DNA of 64,000 nt. It comes from Moritella sp. 5. Lineage in GTDB: Bacteria; Pseudomonadota; Gammaproteobacteria; Enterobacterales; Moritellaceae. Of the stretch, positions 26,442-36,579 are shown in pieces. The translations under genes and the position numbers were made by a program. The number at the start of each line of letters is the position of its first letter. The stretch's first letter is position 1. The DNA lies in contig NZ_CP056122.1 in NCBI RefSeq assembly GCF_018219455.1, forward strand, positions 3,472,001 to 3,536,000, in the 5' to 3' direction. The notes under the pieces were generated by a model, which saw only the letters and a program-made list of their open reading frames with translations, was not told where the DNA came from and ran no database searches.

Positions 26442-27197
26442 TTATTGATCAGGCTTAAACATGCCAATTAGGTAGTCTTTGCTGCTCTCAACTTTTAGCA
26501 GTTGAATTGCAGCAGCAGGATCAACCCCTTTTGGACAAACTACAGAGCAATAACCAACAAATGTACAACCCCAAACACCTTCCTCTTGGTTCACAATTCT
26601 CATCCGCTCTGCGGAACCAGCGTCACGACTGTCACGGTTATAACGTGCTAATAGCGCAAGCGCAGCAGGGCCGGTAAAGTTCGTGTCTAACGCGTATTGT
26701 GGGCAGGCTGCATAACAAAGGCCGCAGTTAATGCACATTGAGAATTTTTTGTATTTTTCCATTTGTTCAGGTGTTTGCTTATAAGCGCCGTCAGATAAAC
26801 ATTTCTTCTCTTGTGAACCTGTTTTTTCAGGAATGATATAAGGCTTTATCTCTTCAAGTTTTTGAATAAAGTCATCCATTACCACCACTAAGTCACGCTC
26901 AATAGGGAAATTAGCCAATGGTTCAAGTTTGACATTATTAGGGTAGTAATCACGTAGGAAGGCTTTACAACCTAGCTTTGGTACACCATCAACCATCAAA
27001 CCACAACTACCACAGATCGCCATACGGCAAGACCAGCGGAAACTGATCGTACTGTCCATATGATCCTTGATATATTGCAAGGCTTCTAAAATAGACATGT
27101 CAGCTTGATACGGCAGTTCAAATGTTTGTGTAAACGGTTTGTCATCCATCTCTGGACGGTAACGCATAATGTCGAGTTTAATTGTTTGCTGACTCAT
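26442..27197 (-). CDS. frdB: Fumarate reductase iron-sulfur subunit
   Basis: Electron-transfer subunit of menaquinol:fumarate reductase. The 251-residue protein has a plant-type [2Fe-2S] motif [10 protein letters not shown]...C in the N-terminal half. Two cysteine clusters for [4Fe-4S] and [3Fe-4S] are [12 protein letters not shown] and [17 protein letters not shown]. The first ATG overlaps the frdA stop by one base (TAATG). Similarity to E. coli FrdB is high and clearly FrdB rather than SdhB, given the four-gene frd order. Confidence 0.97.
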   Translation of the reverse strand: MSQQTIKLDIMRYRPEMDDKPFTQTFELPYQADMSILEALQYIKDHMDSTISFRWSCRMAICGSCGLMVDGVPKLGCKAFLRDYYPNNVKLEPLANFPIERDLVVVMDDFIQKLEEIKPYIIPEKTGSQEKKCLSDGAYKQTPEQMEKYKKFSMCINCGLCYAACPQYALDTNFTGPAALALLARYNRDSRDAGSAERMRIVNQEEGVWGCTFVGYCSVVCPKGVDPAAAIQLLKVESSKDYLIGMFKPDQ

Positions 27198-28984
27198 TAC
27201 TTATTCTCCTGAGCGGCTTTTTCACCAGCAGCGCCATAGGCACGAACTGCAGGTTGACTCTTCGTGATCTTAACGTCGCTATAATCAATTTTTGGTGCTT
27301 TATCTACTTGATAGTACGCAAGTGAATGTTTTAAAAATTTCACATCATCACGCGCTTCAAAGCCATCAATACGTTGATGAGAACCTCGAGATTCTTCACG
27401 TAAAATCGCACTGTGTGCCATTGCTTCTGCTGTATCGAGTAAGTAACCAAGTTCGATTGTGTATAAGAAATCGGTATTAAATACGCTAGACTTATCTTCA
27501 ATTTTGATGTCTTTATAGCGCACTTTAAGTTCCGCTAATTTATCAATCGTTTTTTGCATAGACTCTTGAGTACGGTAGATACCAACGCCCTCTTCCATGC
27601 AGTCGCCCATTTCTTGACGAATATCAGCAGGTTTTTCAGAACCATCGCTGTGTAGAAGGTCATTCATGCGTTTAATTACCGCTTCAGCTTGTGCTTTCAG
27701 TGGTGCAATATCTTTATGCTGATGATTACTCGCATAATTAGCTGCTTCTTGACCTGCAAGTTGACCAAATACAGCAAGTTCTGTCAGCGAGTTCGAACCA
27801 AGACGGTTAGCGCCATGTAAACCAACAGATGCACACTCACCAATCGCATACAGACCTGAAAGCGAGGTTGCTGTTTTAGCATCAGTGGCAATACCACCCA
27901 TCGTATAATGTACTGTTGGGCGAACTGGAATTGGTTCGTGTACTGGATCAACGCCAACATACGCTTTTGCCAGTTCACGAATAAACGGCAGACGCTCATT
28001 AATTTTATCTTCGCCAAGATGACGCAGGTCTAAATAAATATAATCACCACGTTCACCTTCCACTACCCTGCCTTTTTGCTGTTCTTGCCAGAAACATTGA
28101 CTGAGTTTGTCACGGGGGCCGAGTTCCATGTATTTATTCTTAGTTTGGCCTACAGGTACTTCAGGTCCCAAACCGTAATCTTGCAAATATCGGTAGCCAT
28201 CTTTGTTCACTAAGATACCACCTTCACCACGGCAACCTTCGGTCATTAAAATGCCGCTTCCCGGTAAGCCTGTTGGGTGATACTGTACAAATTCCATATC
28301 GCGCAGTGCAATACCATGACGATAAGCCAGTGACATACCATCACCAGTAACAATGCCACCGTTGGTATTATAGCTGTACACACGCCCAGCACCACCGGTA
28401 GCCATTATCACCGATTTTGCTTGGATCAGTTTGATTTCACCTTCAGCAATATCAAGAATAACAACACCTTGGATCTTTTCATCTTCAACGATTAGATCTA
28501 AACAAAAGTGCTCGTCAAATCGAGTGATCTTCGGATGCTGAACAGTCGTTTGAAACAATGTATGCAAGATATGGAAGCCACTTTTATCGGCAGCAAACCA
28601 AGTTCGCTCGATTTTCATTCCTCCAAAAGCACGAACATTAATTGAGCCATCAGGTTTACGACTCCACGGACAGCCCCAATGTTCTAATTGCGTCAGCTGC
28701 TTAGCAGCATTTTCAACAAAATACTCAACCACATCTTGTTCGCATAACCAATCACCACCAGAAACGGTATCGTTAAAATGGTTATCTAAAGAATCATGAC
28801 CCTGTACAACACCTGCAGCACCACCTTCGGCAGCAACAGTATGGCTGCGCATCGGATAGACCTTGGAAATAAGTGCAATATCAAGTTCTGGATGATTTTC
28901 TGCAATTTCAATCGCAGCACGTAAACCAGAACCACCCGCGCCAATAATGGCGACATCTGTTTGAATTATTTTTAATTTTTGCAC
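27197..28984 (-). CDS. frdA: Fumarate reductase flavoprotein subunit
   Basis: Catalytic subunit reducing fumarate to succinate in anaerobic respiration. The 595-residue protein has the Rossmann motif [12 protein letters not shown] (14-25) and the covalent-FAD histidine in [10 protein letters not shown] (His48). It also has TEGCRGEGG with the active-site Arg, and HYTMGGI. It aligns almost end to end with E. coli FrdA. The start is GTG (MQKLK), with a weak GTGAG upstream. It heads frdABCD. An AACCTTG/CAAGGTT hairpin sits in the leader at 29010-29028. Oxygen/nitrate control is expected, but I see no convincing FNR site at a usable distance. Confidence 0.98.
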   Translation of the reverse strand: MQKLKIIQTDVAIIGAGGSGLRAAIEIAENHPELDIALISKVYPMRSHTVAAEGGAAGVVQGHDSLDNHFNDTVSGGDWLCEQDVVEYFVENAAKQLTQLEHWGCPWSRKPDGSINVRAFGGMKIERTWFAADKSGFHILHTLFQTTVQHPKITRFDEHFCLDLIVEDEKIQGVVILDIAEGEIKLIQAKSVIMATGGAGRVYSYNTNGGIVTGDGMSLAYRHGIALRDMEFVQYHPTGLPGSGILMTEGCRGEGGILVNKDGYRYLQDYGLGPEVPVGQTKNKYMELGPRDKLSQCFWQEQQKGRVVEGERGDYIYLDLRHLGEDKINERLPFIRELAKAYVGVDPVHEPIPVRPTVHYTMGGIATDAKTATSLSGLYAIGECASVGLHGANRLGSNSLTELAVFGQLAGQEAANYASNHQHKDIAPLKAQAEAVIKRMNDLLHSDGSEKPADIRQEMGDCMEEGVGIYRTQESMQKTIDKLAELKVRYKDIKIEDKSSVFNTDFLYTIELGYLLDTAEAMAHSAILREESRGSHQRIDGFEARDDVKFLKHSLAYYQVDKAPKIDYSDVKITKSQPAVRAYGAAGEKAAQENK

Positions 28985-29136
28985 ATTTAACTCACATCAA
29001 AAAGTTATGAACCTTGCTTTACAAGGTTGATCTAATGACTAAATAACGCATCGACTTAATACTGAATTCAGATACCGAATATAAATAGTGCTTAAACCGC
29101 ACGTTATTATTCTTTTTATATTATTTTTATTATTCG

Positions 29137-30267
29137 TTATTTCTCTTCAGCCAATTTGGTTAACACGCGCATCAATAGCTGAATACGGGGTTCAATAGAC
29201 TCAAGCAGTAAATATTCACTGGCACTGTGGAATCCAGCACCAATAGGTCCTAAGCCATCTAGCGTAGGAACATCAAGAATGGCGGTATTATTTGCATCAG
29301 AGCCACCACCGACTTCTTTCCAGTTAATGCTGATGGCTAATTCTTGAGCCGATTGATCAACCAGCGCCATAAGGACTTTTGTTTTTTCTGTCGGAACCAT
29401 TGAAGGCTTATAAGCTTCACGTTCTAACGCGATTGATACACCATCAACAAACGGGGTTTGAATCATGCCATTTAATGTCGTATCAACTTGGTCGTACTCT
29501 GCGTTATCCCAAAAACGAACATCAACAATCGCAGTTGCTGAATCAGGGACAATATTTGCACCTGCGCCTCCTGACACAACACCGACATTTAACGTCGTGC
29601 CCGACTCAAAGTTCGTCATTGCATTAGTTGCTAAGATCCAATTCGCCATCTCAGTGATCGCACTACGGCCATTTTCAGGTTCATTGCCAGCATGAGCCGC
29701 TTTACCGCTAAACGTCATTTTGTAACGCGCCATGCCTTTACGTGCTTTTACTAGACCACCGTCTGCACGAGCCGCTTCTGCAACTAATACATTCTTTGCT
29801 TTCTTCGCAGTTTCTTGGATCCAATCAACTGAATATAATGAACCAGTCTCTTCATCTGGATTCATACAAATACAAATCGACAAGGTATCTAGCACTGACT
29901 GCTCAATATTGCGTAACGCGTAGACCACATTCAACAAACCTGATTTCATATCAGATACACCAGGACCATACGCTTTTTCAGCATCTGTAGACATTGGACG
30001 TTCTGCAGCAGTACCTACAGGGAAGACCGTGTCCATGTGACCAGCAAGCATTACATCAATGTGTTCAACTTCAGGTTTATTACGAATCTCTAAACCTACG
30101 CCCGCTTTACCACAGTCAATGCGTTTAATCGTCCAACCATTCATTTCTTCGTATTTAACTGCCATTTTATTGGCAATAAATTCAATACCGTCTGTGGTGT
30201 AAGTTCCACAATCAACATTAATCAGCGGACGAAGTTCTTCTAGATAATCAGTTAAAGAAAATTTCAT
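29137..30267 (-). CDS. M20-family metallopeptidase (glutamate-carboxypeptidase-like)
   Basis: A 376-residue cytoplasmic zinc peptidase of the M20A/CPG2 group. Metal and catalytic motifs are LAGHMDTVFP, GPGVSDMKSG and NPDEETGS (catalytic Glu pair). The dimer-domain segment SGKAAHAGNEPENGRSAI and a late GFHSASEYL metal histidine are also present. It probably removes a C-terminal or dipeptide-linked amino acid. It is the third gene of a unit with yjiH and yjiG (11 bp after yjiG). In E. coli the equivalent slot is taken by iadA, an isoaspartyl dipeptidase. Confidence 0.9.
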   Translation of the reverse strand: MKFSLTDYLEELRPLINVDCGTYTTDGIEFIANKMAVKYEEMNGWTIKRIDCGKAGVGLEIRNKPEVEHIDVMLAGHMDTVFPVGTAAERPMSTDAEKAYGPGVSDMKSGLLNVVYALRNIEQSVLDTLSICICMNPDEETGSLYSVDWIQETAKKAKNVLVAEAARADGGLVKARKGMARYKMTFSGKAAHAGNEPENGRSAITEMANWILATNAMTNFESGTTLNVGVVSGGAGANIVPDSATAIVDVRFWDNAEYDQVDTTLNGMIQTPFVDGVSIALEREAYKPSMVPTEKTKVLMALVDQSAQELAISINWKEVGGGSDANNTAILDVPTLDGLGPIGAGFHSASEYLLLESIEPRIQLLMRVLTKLAEEK

Positions 30268-30277
30268 TTCAGACCTC

Positions 30278-30745
30278 TTATAAAATAAAGTTCATGACAA
30301 ACATCGCACCAAATGCGTTCAGTACTGAAATTGCGATCATGACAGGAATATAACGACCTTCTGTGCCAATTGGACCCATGATTCGCCCCATATATTGCAC
30401 TTGAGAGCCCATGAGATAAATAGCAGGTGCAAGAATTGAAATATGTGCACCGTTCAAAATGCCTTGGTCAAATAAGGTTATGACGACACCAACCGCACCA
30501 CCCATTGACATCCATGCACCAATTAATACCGCAGCCGCTTCACCAGGTAGGCCAACAAGAGCCATTATTGGAGAGAATACAGTCCCCATTAGGTCAAGTG
30601 CACCGGTGATTTGTAATGCTTTAATAATCACGAATGCCATCAGTACATTTGGTACCGTTGAAGTTGTTGCAATAACCCAGCCTTTTTTAGCACCTTCAAC
30701 AAAGATATCGGTGATCATAGGTTTTTTTGCTGTTGCGTTACTCAT
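30278..30745 (-). CDS. yjiG: YjiG family inner-membrane protein (nucleoside-recognition/SpmB-like)
   Basis: A 155-residue protein with about four membrane helices. It contains PNVLMAFVIIKALQITGALDL and IGAWMSMGGAVGVVITLFDQG (partial), of the SpmB/YjiG gate-domain family. It pairs with YjiH just upstream (their coding regions share one base at 30745). The two probably form one membrane complex, likely a transporter for a peptide-derived substrate, given the peptidase gene downstream (inference). Confidence 0.88.
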   Translation of the reverse strand: MSNATAKKPMITDIFVEGAKKGWVIATTSTVPNVLMAFVIIKALQITGALDLMGTVFSPIMALVGLPGEAAAVLIGAWMSMGGAVGVVITLFDQGILNGAHISILAPAIYLMGSQVQYMGRIMGPIGTEGRYIPVMIAISVLNAFGAMFVMNFIL

Positions 30746-31479
30746 TATGCAGCCCCCTCAATCATTTTTTTATCGCTGTCTTTAGCGCTACCTTTCTTAC
30801 CTTCCGTAATATTTAAATAAATGCGGAATAGGTTTGCTCCGACAAATTTGAAAGCAAATATCACGATAACAGCAAGACCGATAGAAGAAGGTACGGCAAT
30901 AGAACCGTCTGGATTTGTTAAAGTAAATAGCACTGCGCCTGAAGAGAAAAAATTAACAATGGCAGCACCAGCTGTGAACTGGAACATAGTAAAAATATCG
31001 ATTTCACGTTTAGTTAAATGCTTTTCATCTTTCAACTGACGTGTCATGGCCGCACCTGCATCGGTACTTTGAAGAGAGGCGATAAGTGCGAGTCCAGAAT
31101 TACCAGGAATCCCCATTAATGGACGTAATAACGGAGTTAATAATTTACGAGCAGCACTAAGTGCACCGTAATGTTCAAGCACATTAATCATACCTAACGC
31201 AAACATCACAGTAGGAATTAAAGTCAATGCGAAAATAAAACCGTCACGCGCACCACTACCACCTTTACCTCGCAGTGAGGTAGTGGCGGCTTGAACACCA
31301 TCTACAGTGTCAGATACTGAATAAGCAACTTTACCAAAAGATCCATTAAGTGTTGTGAAATCAAATACGCCATACCATTCACTCGATTTCATCAGACCAG
31401 AAAAAAAGACCATTGCAAAAACAAGTGCTATGTATCCACTAATTCTGACCTTAGGAGCATTTTCAGAAGATTTAATCAT
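30745..31479 (-). CDS. yjiH: YjiH family inner-membrane protein (nucleoside-recognition domain)
   Basis: A 244-residue membrane protein. Hallmarks are KVAYSVSDTVDGVQAATTSLRGKGG (partial), LLRPLMGIPGNSGLALIASLQSTDAGAA (partial) and SSGAVLFTLTNP, as in E. coli YjiH and SpmA-type proteins. First gene of yjiH-yjiG-peptidase. Starts at 31479 behind a GAGGTA site. The C-terminus ends in a short charged tail after the last helix. Confidence 0.88.
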   Translation of the reverse strand: MIKSSENAPKVRISGYIALVFAMVFFSGLMKSSEWYGVFDFTTLNGSFGKVAYSVSDTVDGVQAATTSLRGKGGSGARDGFIFALTLIPTVMFALGMINVLEHYGALSAARKLLTPLLRPLMGIPGNSGLALIASLQSTDAGAAMTRQLKDEKHLTKREIDIFTMFQFTAGAAIVNFFSSGAVLFTLTNPDGSIAVPSSIGLAVIVIFAFKFVGANLFRIYLNITEGKKGSAKDSDKKMIEGAA

Positions 31480-31934
31480 AAATACCTCTATTATAGTTTT
31501 CAGATGAAGGCCAAAGCCAACCGGGTCACCACGTAACCACTAAGAGGTATTTTGAATGAGTTTTGATTAAAACATTTGATGTGAATCAATAAGAATATCT
31601 AAAAGTAGCCAGGCTATAATTTAGATTAATATTTTGTGATATTGCTTAACTTCTGGGTTCATCTACTAATTAACACTTTAAAATCAAAATTATTAGTAAT
31701 TGTTTGCTGATTTAATAACGATAAATCACTTTAAGTATAATTTATCTAAGAAAATAGTAACTAAACTCTATATTGTGGTTGGTATGACACATAACATGTC
31801 GAAATTTTAAGAAGAATATAGTGGATGGAAAAATGAGCAATCAGAAAGCACTAAAGCTGCTATTTCAACTTAAATGCTTTCAAAATCATAACTTACAGTA
31901 CTGCTACCGACCAAGCAAGTTGCCGTAATCTACA
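31480..31934. other. Intergenic region upstream of yjiH
   Basis: 455 bp, AT-rich. It must contain the yjiH promoter on the minus strand and the end of the lipoprotein operon. No hairpin with a T-run is evident after the lipoprotein gene stop. A 31-codon plus-strand frame (31833-31928) has a fair ribosome site but no recognisable family; I did not call it a gene. Confidence 0.5.
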
Positions 31935-32774
31935 TTATTTTTTAATTCCTTGCACAATAAACTGCCCTAAAACATCACCAACAGCACTGTATAACGTTAA
32001 AGTATTATCAATTACGTTATAATTATCAGTTTCTGATAAAGCCGTTAAAAATTGCGCTTCTAAATTCATTTGTTGAAAACATAGTTTTTTAGTTGTTAAT
32101 AATTGCGTCAGATTAACGTTATTCGCCTGTCTGTCATAATTACCACTAAAACGGTTGCAGCCCGCAAACCCCATCACTTTATTATCATCTTGACTGAATG
32201 TAATATAGGGTGTGTGTAGAGTCACATCTGCAGTAACGGCCTCTGTACCTAGCATAGATAACTGCCAGTGCGTCCCCGTTAAACGTACTTGTCCATAACC
32301 ATTGATACCAGCGCGTACTGGCGAAACCAAAATTTCGGTTGGTTTCGCACTCTGGTTAGCAAACGCATCAACTTGCTCAGTATTAGTAAATAATAACTGA
32401 CCATCAAGCTCGATCTGCGCCCGTAACGCATAACGATGCTGCGGCTTTATTTTCGCAGCGTTATAGCGTAAATCCATTTTATAGGGTGGAGACCCGACAG
32501 CAGTGATCGTTTGCTGAGCAATAATTTCTGCTGCCACATCCATTTTCGAAATATCTTCCAATACCAAGCTCACTTGTGCACCCGGTGGTAAAGCAATACG
32601 CTGTAGGTAAAACACATTCGCTATAATGCTATGTTGCTGGGTAGTTACCGCTTGCCCAACTTTAGCACTTCCCTGATCGGTAGTTGCACAACCACTCAAG
32701 CCCATTAACAAGCTGCCGATAACGGTACAGGTTAAAAGCGTTTTACGATTTAGCAGACGTCTATTTTTTCTCAT
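31935..32774 (-). CDS. Lipoprotein with YbaY-like and META domains
   Basis: A 279-residue outer-membrane-type lipoprotein: signal peptide with lipobox LSGC (the preceding MGL fits), then a YbaY/YscW-like beta domain (about residues 50-150; VFYLQRIALPPGAQVSLVLEDIS, partial). A META domain follows (about 165-279; TGTHWQLS, GFAGCNRFSGNYD), as in HslJ. I chose ATG 32774, eight bases after AAGGTGG; a GTG four codons earlier is possible. The same YbaY-like domain is fused to the end of the amidohydrolase encoded 46 bp upstream, so the two proteins probably act together at the envelope. Confidence 0.85.
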   Translation of the reverse strand: MRKNRRLLNRKTLLTCTVIGSLLMGLSGCATTDQGSAKVGQAVTTQQHSIIANVFYLQRIALPPGAQVSLVLEDISKMDVAAEIIAQQTITAVGSPPYKMDLRYNAAKIKPQHRYALRAQIELDGQLLFTNTEQVDAFANQSAKPTEILVSPVRAGINGYGQVRLTGTHWQLSMLGTEAVTADVTLHTPYITFSQDDNKVMGFAGCNRFSGNYDRQANNVNLTQLLTTKKLCFQQMNLEAQFLTALSETDNYNVIDNTLTLYSAVGDVLGQFIVQGIKK

Positions 32775-32820
32775 GTAAATAACCACCTTAAAGGTTCATA
32801 TTAATCAACAGCTTACCAAC

Positions 32821-35160
32821 TCATTGCGAAGGCATTGATTGAGGAGTCTGTTCAGTATCACTGACAGTATCGCGTTGCTGTAGAATAGAAATTGGTTTAA
32901 GCACCAATTCAAATAACTGTCCTGACAGCTTATTCCACTCAGGTAAATCTAGAGTGGCTGAGTACAGTGGTTTACCATTATGTTCAATTCTCGCGCTAAC
33001 AACATACTGACCATTGTTATCAAATAATGCGGGATCGTATTGTAACGAAATATTATAAGGGGGTGACGTATGGGCTTCGATCGTTTTTTGGCCTAGTATT
33101 GAACTGCTTATATCGGTTTTAGAGATATCTTCCAACGTAATAGTAACGGTTGAAGACGGCGGTAAACTCTGATGCTCTAAATAGATAACACGCGTTTCTA
33201 AATGCTTCATTTTAGGCGCAGACACGACTGTATTTACCTGATCTTCAAAAACGACGCCCCACACTGGAATATCTTTAATCTGTATTGGCGTTACTTTTAA
33301 CGGGTTTTGCTCAAGCAAGGTAAAATTAGCCGTTTTACCAACTTCGATTGAACCAATATTGTCTTCTAGTCTTAGTGTATGGGCAGCATTAATGGTAATA
33401 GCCTGCATCGCTTGATAGGCCGTAATACGTTCTTTTTGCGATACTTTATTAAGCTCCGATGTTTCACGGTTAACCGCGGTCCAAGCGAGTGTTAACGGTT
33501 CCATAGGCGCCATAGAAAAATCAGAATGAAATGACACTGGAATATTCTTCTTCATCAAACTATTAACTGGCACCAAATTTTCTGCACGATCACGACCTAA
33601 TCCGACTTCGGAATATTTATCTGCTAGAGCCCATAGATAATAAGGATTTACAGATGCTTCAATGCTTAATTCAGCCATCTTTTTTACTTGCGCCTTGGTG
33701 AAATAACCCATGTGGTGCAAAGTAAATCGATGGTCCTTTCGCGCTAATTGAACTTGATCAGCTTGATTAAAATCCAATACTTTCTGAATACCTAAATCAC
33801 CATTAGCATGCACATGGATCTGATAGCCATTTTTCCAATAAAAACTGAGTTGTTGCTGGAATAAATCCAATGGCGTCATCCACTCACCTTCATGACCATC
33901 TAAATAACCATCTTGCATTTGCATCAACTGAGAGTAAATAGCACCATCCGCAAACAGTTTAATTTGCTTAGGTAAAAATTTAATATTCTCGGTATTATAT
34001 TCATCTTCTAAAGTTTCGATGAAATCTAATGCTTTCTGATTACTCTGCCCATTTGCATTATATAAATACGTACCACTCGGGATGAGAAAGACATCATAAG
34101 GTGGTTTTTGATCCATTTCTGATTTTAGTAATTCATATTCCAAGTCAAAATTAGAGCTAGGGAAACCCGGTTCAGCTATCGTTGTAATGCCATTTTTAAG
34201 CACTAATTGAGACATAATATTTAACCCTAATTTATAACTTTCAGGATTAATTAAATCAGCAGTAATCTTAGGCAATAATGCTAACCAACCACCTTCATAA
34301 AAATGGCCTTTTTCCCAATCAACTTGCGAATTTTCAGCAAAGTCACTCTGTTTAAGACCAAATGTTTTAATGGCGGCATCGTTCAAGAATATTTCGTGGA
34401 AGGAGCGGTGAATAATAGCAACAGGTTTGTCTGGTGACAGTTCATTTAATATCTCACGTGTTAATTCACCGTGCCAAAGTTGATGATACCCCCACACAAA
34501 AAAGACGCGATCTTTCTCGGCATTATCATCAATTGATTGCTTTAAACGCTCAAGGTAAGCGAAATGACCAGATACCCCTTTTTTAACTGCGTTAGGTAAC
34601 ACCCAATCATAAGGAGCAATAATCTCATTAGGCAAAATAACAGCCGCGATTGAAGGGTGTACGTGCGGATCGATAAAACCGGGTAACATGGTTTTCCCGC
34701 TAATATTAATTAGCTTGGTATTATCCCCACTGAACTTCATTGCTTCTATTTTAGAACCAACAAAAATTATTTTTTTATCTTTCGTTGCAACTGATTCAGT
34801 ATAAGTCGGCTCAAACCCTTCCATCGTCAAAATATCACCACCAAAATAAATGGAGTCAGCAATGATAGGTAATGTCTTTACAAATAAAGTAGTGGGACTC
34901 TGTATTGATAAATCACTAGAAACAGGTGCTTTCAACGCGGCGTTGTCAGTAGCATTTACTATACCTACGGGCTGTGATTGTTTGTCTGCTAATTGAGTGG
35001 CTATCATTTCATCCGATACAGTGATCGCAGCTCCCTCGACCGCCACAGTGGCATTAACGTGCATACTGAACAATAGGCTGCACAATAATATAATTTGTAT
35101 AAACCACTGCACCGAAACAGAAAACAATTGGATAGGGCTAGCTAAGCCTTGAGTTGACAT
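32821..35160 (-). CDS. Envelope amidohydrolase (YtcJ-like) fused to a YbaY-like domain
   Basis: A 779-residue protein. An N-terminal hydrophobic segment (residues 17-36) is followed by a long linker to about 95 and then an Amidohydro_3/YtcJ-type metal hydrolase (about 100-630). The HxH metal site is GFIDPHVHPS (His166/His168). Further metal ligands are plausible at KLFADGAIYS, HVHANGDLG and FHSDFSMAP. Residues 654-763 form a YbaY/YscW-like beta domain (LEHQSLPPSSTVTITLEDIS, paralogous to the next gene). The fusion is unusual to my knowledge. YtcJ proteins hydrolyse cyclic amide/carbamate-type compounds, but the substrate is undefined. It is probably exported. Confidence 0.85.
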   Translation of the reverse strand: MSTQGLASPIQLFSVSVQWFIQIILLCSLLFSMHVNATVAVEGAAITVSDEMIATQLADKQSQPVGIVNATDNAALKAPVSSDLSIQSPTTLFVKTLPIIADSIYFGGDILTMEGFEPTYTESVATKDKKIIFVGSKIEAMKFSGDNTKLINISGKTMLPGFIDPHVHPSIAAVILPNEIIAPYDWVLPNAVKKGVSGHFAYLERLKQSIDDNAEKDRVFFVWGYHQLWHGELTREILNELSPDKPVAIIHRSFHEIFLNDAAIKTFGLKQSDFAENSQVDWEKGHFYEGGWLALLPKITADLINPESYKLGLNIMSQLVLKNGITTIAEPGFPSSNFDLEYELLKSEMDQKPPYDVFLIPSGTYLYNANGQSNQKALDFIETLEDEYNTENIKFLPKQIKLFADGAIYSQLMQMQDGYLDGHEGEWMTPLDLFQQQLSFYWKNGYQIHVHANGDLGIQKVLDFNQADQVQLARKDHRFTLHHMGYFTKAQVKKMAELSIEASVNPYYLWALADKYSEVGLGRDRAENLVPVNSLMKKNIPVSFHSDFSMAPMEPLTLAWTAVNRETSELNKVSQKERITAYQAMQAITINAAHTLRLEDNIGSIEVGKTANFTLLEQNPLKVTPIQIKDIPVWGVVFEDQVNTVVSAPKMKHLETRVIYLEHQSLPPSSTVTITLEDISKTDISSSILGQKTIEAHTSPPYNISLQYDPALFDNNGQYVVSARIEHNGKPLYSATLDLPEWNKLSGQLFELVLKPISILQQRDTVSDTEQTPQSMPSQ

Positions 35161-35252
35161 TCAGCCACTCCTTTATAAGTCAGTGAAATTATAAATAAAA
35201 TAGCATAACAGGCGCTATAAAACCATAACATCACGTTGCGCTAACCGGATAG

Positions 35253-36335
35253 CTAACTTGCAATCATTTCCAACTCATCATCACATTGTTGCACAAATTG
35301 ACGGATTTCAGCGTACGCTTCATCGGCCTCTTCTAAATCAAATAAATGCCACACATGCAACATATTAGACCATGTTTGCAAGCGCACATCAGAACCTTGC
35401 GAGCACGCCTTATTCATATAACGTCGCGAGTCATCCACCATCATTTCGGTATCACTTGCATGAATCAAAATTGGCGGTAAACCAGATAAGTCACCAAAAA
35501 TTGGCGATACTCTCGGATCGCTAGGATTCATCCGGAAAAGAATGGTTACCCAGATAAGTAATATAAATTGAGGAAAATGGTGAAACTTACCCATGAATGG
35601 GTTAAGTAAAAAGTCAGTTTTAGCATTATAGCTCAAGCTGTCATAACTAAAGGTACTATCAATACAAGGACATATCGCAATGGCAGCATCAACCTGACGA
35701 ATTTTTTGATGCTTTAGCCAGCCAATTAAGGATAATGTTAAATTCCCCCCAGCAGAATCTCCAGCCGCATAGATACGATGACATGCCTGTTCATTATTTG
35801 GGTTATTGGCGAGTAGCCATTGATACGCATAACGGCAATCATAGATCCCCTGCTCACGCTTACCATCAGGGATCATTGCATAATTCACAGCAAACACTGC
35901 AACACCAAGTTCACGTGCTAAACGCTCTGTAACCACCCGGTGACTCTTCGCACTGCCCACCGCAAAACCACCACCATGAATATAAAGTAAGCGCTTATTT
36001 ACATCACTTTTTTTATTTATAATCCACTCACCCATAATGTTATGGCCTTGAAAACTGGTCGATACAGGGATGATCTGACAATCCAATTCAACATCACCTA
36101 AACGATCAATATTTTTTCGCAATGCATAAAGATATTTACTCGGTTTAATAAAATCGATTGGCTCTTGAATACTTGCGAGCAGCTCTAGCGCTTGAGGGTA
36201 TTTATACGAAGGTGTCGGACGATAAAACGTCGCATTTAAATCCGCACTATCGTATTGACGAAGATCTTCGCCATACAAATTACGAATAAAAAGAAAAAGA
36301 ACTAAAATAGTAATAGCAATAATCAAAAACCACAT
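35253..36335 (-). CDS. Alpha/beta-hydrolase fold-3 esterase (HSL family), membrane-anchored
   Basis: About 360 residues. It starts with one membrane helix (MWFLIIAITILVLFLFI), then a HSL-type hydrolase: oxyanion motif YIHGGGFAVG, nucleophile GDSAGGNL, late Asp in SDTEMM and His in HVWHLF. The ATG at 36335 is chosen; a GTG ten codons upstream (36365) is an alternative. It is first of an apparent three-gene unit with the amidohydrolase (92 bp downstream) and the YbaY-META lipoprotein. It likely cleaves a carboxylic ester at the membrane. The substrate is unknown. Confidence 0.82.
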   Translation of the reverse strand: MWFLIIAITILVLFLFIRNLYGEDLRQYDSADLNATFYRPTPSYKYPQALELLASIQEPIDFIKPSKYLYALRKNIDRLGDVELDCQIIPVSTSFQGHNIMGEWIINKKSDVNKRLLYIHGGGFAVGSAKSHRVVTERLARELGVAVFAVNYAMIPDGKREQGIYDCRYAYQWLLANNPNNEQACHRIYAAGDSAGGNLTLSLIGWLKHQKIRQVDAAIAICPCIDSTFSYDSLSYNAKTDFLLNPFMGKFHHFPQFILLIWVTILFRMNPSDPRVSPIFGDLSGLPPILIHASDTEMMVDDSRRYMNKACSQGSDVRLQTWSNMLHVWHLFDLEEADEAYAEIRQFVQQCDDELEMIAS

Positions 36336-36579
36336 AATGATAGTATCCCGTGTTTGAACAACCACTAATCAAGCAATAAACTGGAATAAAAGCAATAGCA
36401 GTTTTATTTAAAAAAGTAATCAGGCCGTGTAAGAAATATAACAATAACACAAGATTAGCCTAAAAATATTAACGTTAATATAGCGCTATATCACAAACCC
36501 TACGATCAGCTACAGTCAAGCAAGCCAATAGCATTTACCTAAAGTGGTTGTAGACAAACAGTCACAACCACTAAATTAA

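Noticed and set aside
28984-29001. FNR-like sequence TTGAT-N4-GTTAA just upstream of frdA
   Set aside because: One half matches FNR consensus, the other poorly, and it lies within about 20 bases of the start codon, too close for normal FNR activation.
29010-29028. AACCTTG/CAAGGTT hairpin in the frdA leader as a riboswitch
   Set aside because: A 7-bp stem without conserved surrounding elements or a T-run; too simple to call a riboswitch or attenuator.
31833-31928. 31-codon plus-strand ORF (MSNQKALKLLFQ...) upstream of the lipoprotein gene end
   Set aside because: Fair ribosome site but very short, no recognisable family, and opposite to both neighbours; chance ORF is likelier.
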